Shown here one piece after another: positions 43,704 through 44,302 of a stretch of DNA of 44,302 nt. The position numbers and the translations under genes are program-made. Within the stretch, counting starts at the first letter, position 1. Each line of letters starts with the position of its first letter. Origin of the DNA: Actinomycetales bacterium (GTDB lineage: Bacteria; Actinomycetota; Actinomycetes; Actinomycetales; Microbacteriaceae); contig JAFKEN010000017.1 of assembly GCA_017308515.1 (NCBI GenBank), positions 1 to 44,302 on the forward strand, read 5' to 3'. Below the pieces are notes generated by a model. That model searched no databases. It saw only the letters and a list, made by a program, of their open reading frames with translations, and had not been told where the DNA came from.

Positions 43704-44063
43704 TCAGCGCGGAGCGAGCTCGGGCATCCGGCGCTCGGGATCGGCCGCGTCGCCGTGGTCGAGCCTCAGCTGCCACAGGGCGCGAAGCCTCTCGAGTTCG
43801 GTGTCGAGCCGCTCCAGGACCTCGACTCGCAGGCTGTACTCGTGGTTCTGGCGCCGCGGATCGACGAGCGAGACGGGCTCCCACCGCAGCCACACGAAGC
43901 CCGCGGCTCGGAGCAGACGCAGGTGGTGGTGCACGGTCGTGCGGGCGACCCGGAACTCCTGCACGACGCAGTCGCACAGCATCCAGGTCGGATGCGGCCC
44001 GAGCGCGAGGATCTCGACGAGCCGCCGCCGGATCGGGTGCGCCATCACCTCGTAGACGTGCAC
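43704..44063 (-). CDS. ArsR-like winged-helix transcriptional regulator
   Basis: A 119-residue DNA-binding protein: VMAHPIRRRLVEILALG, the recognition helix in FRVARTTVHHHLRLLRAAGFV, and a helical C-terminus suited to dimerization. A CDC motif near residues 30-32 might bind metal or be redox-active, but there is no second Cys cluster. GTG 44063 is chosen because GAGAGG lies eight bases before it; ATG 44045 is an alternative. It converges on the SRPBCC gene with 20 bases between stops. The IS21 end lies about 90 bases upstream of its start. Confidence 0.82.
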   Translation of the reverse strand: MHVYEVMAHPIRRRLVEILALGPHPTWMLCDCVVQEFRVARTTVHHHLRLLRAAGFVWLRWEPVSLVDPRRQNHEYSLRVEVLERLDTELERLRALWQLRLDHGDAADPERRMPELAPR

Positions 44064-44154
44064 GCGCCGATCCTCTCCAGCCGAGCCGGTTGACGCCCGC
44101 GCCGGCCCCGCGCTGTGGGCAGGTTTCGGCCCGCGGGATTGGGGAGGGCGATTC

Positions 44155-44302
44155 TGTCGGCGGCGCTCGAAAACTGGACAGTAGCGGCGCTTGAAAAGTG
44201 AACACTCAACGATTGGAGAGTGATCACTTTGGAGGACTGGGCGTTGATTCGGAGGTTGGCTAGCGAGGGCGAGCCGAAGGCGAAGATCGCGGCGAGGTTG
44301 GA
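44155..44302 (+). mobile_element. IS21-family insertion sequence, left end (cut by window edge)
   Basis: The element appears to start at TGTCGG (44,155). Two imperfect direct repeats, CGGCGCTCGAAAACTGGACA (44,161-44,180) and CGGCGCTTGAAAAGTGAACA (44,185-44,204), match at 17 of 20 positions with a 24-base period; such repeated transposase-binding sites are characteristic of IS21-family ends. An istA start follows at once. The right end and target duplication lie outside the window. Confidence 0.88.
44220..44302 (+). CDS. istA: IS21 family transposase IstA, N-terminal fragment (cut by window edge)
   Basis: The visible 27 codons from GTG 44220 encode LEDWALIRRLASEG and EPKAKIAARL, the N-terminal helix-turn-helix region of IstA, the DDE transposase of IS21-type elements. 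GGAGA abuts the GTG, closer than usual. An IstB helper gene would be expected after it, outside the window. Confidence 0.88.
   Translation, partial: MITLEDWALIRRLASEGEPKAKIAARL

Overview
The window is high-GC actinobacterial DNA, most likely chromosome of a member of the Microbacteriaceae (inference). The basis is the very high GC, the core order ispE-rsmA-tatD-metG-rsmI, a bacterial Pmt-type protein mannosyltransferase, and several core genes whose start codon lies exactly six bases after a TANNNT -10 box, as in leaderless actinobacterial mRNAs.

Region 1 (1-~13,960) reads as the right-hand part of an integrative, probably conjugative, element whose left end and integrase are outside the window. 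Base composition is visibly lower in GC than to the right. It carries a kdp high-affinity K+ uptake operon (small ORF-kdpF-kdpA-kdpB-kdpC, minus strand, kdpC cut by the window edge), a DUF6611-like membrane protein, a solitary C5-cytosine DNA methyltransferase, a MobF/TraA-type relaxase-helicase, a DprA-like protein, a small two-helix membrane protein and a complete ABC-F ATPase.

Region 2 (~13,960-21,424) is conserved chromosome. Its first gene, a host ABC-F gene, is cut in the second Walker B region exactly where composition changes. The complete element-borne ABC-F homologue sits just across the junction, in the same direction, and its GTG start overlaps the stop of the truncated gene (TAGTG). 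Then come a MOSC-domain gene, ispE, rsmA, tatD, metG and rsmI.

Region 3 (~21,450-36,123) is a catabolic island lying between rsmI and pmt, two genes that are normally divergent neighbours in actinobacteria. It has two IclR-type regulators, an Fe-alcohol dehydrogenase/succinate-semialdehyde dehydrogenase pair, a cyclase-family hydrolase, a PotABCD-like ABC importer, and an operon for a DUF6282 metallo-hydrolase-like protein, a BKACE (beta-keto acid cleavage) enzyme, a cupin, an HpcH/HpaI aldolase and an SDR dehydrogenase. Repeated TCCGAAC / GTTC-N7-GAAC sites in the promoter regions suggest shared control of uptake and breakdown of one unidentified organic acid.

Region 4 (36,165-44,302) holds pmt, a very large exported protein with Cys-paired Ig-like repeats and about eight C-terminal membrane helices, an aldo/keto reductase, an ArsR-SRPBCC pair with a palindromic operator over the regulator start, another winged-helix regulator, and the left end of an IS21-family insertion sequence that runs off the window.
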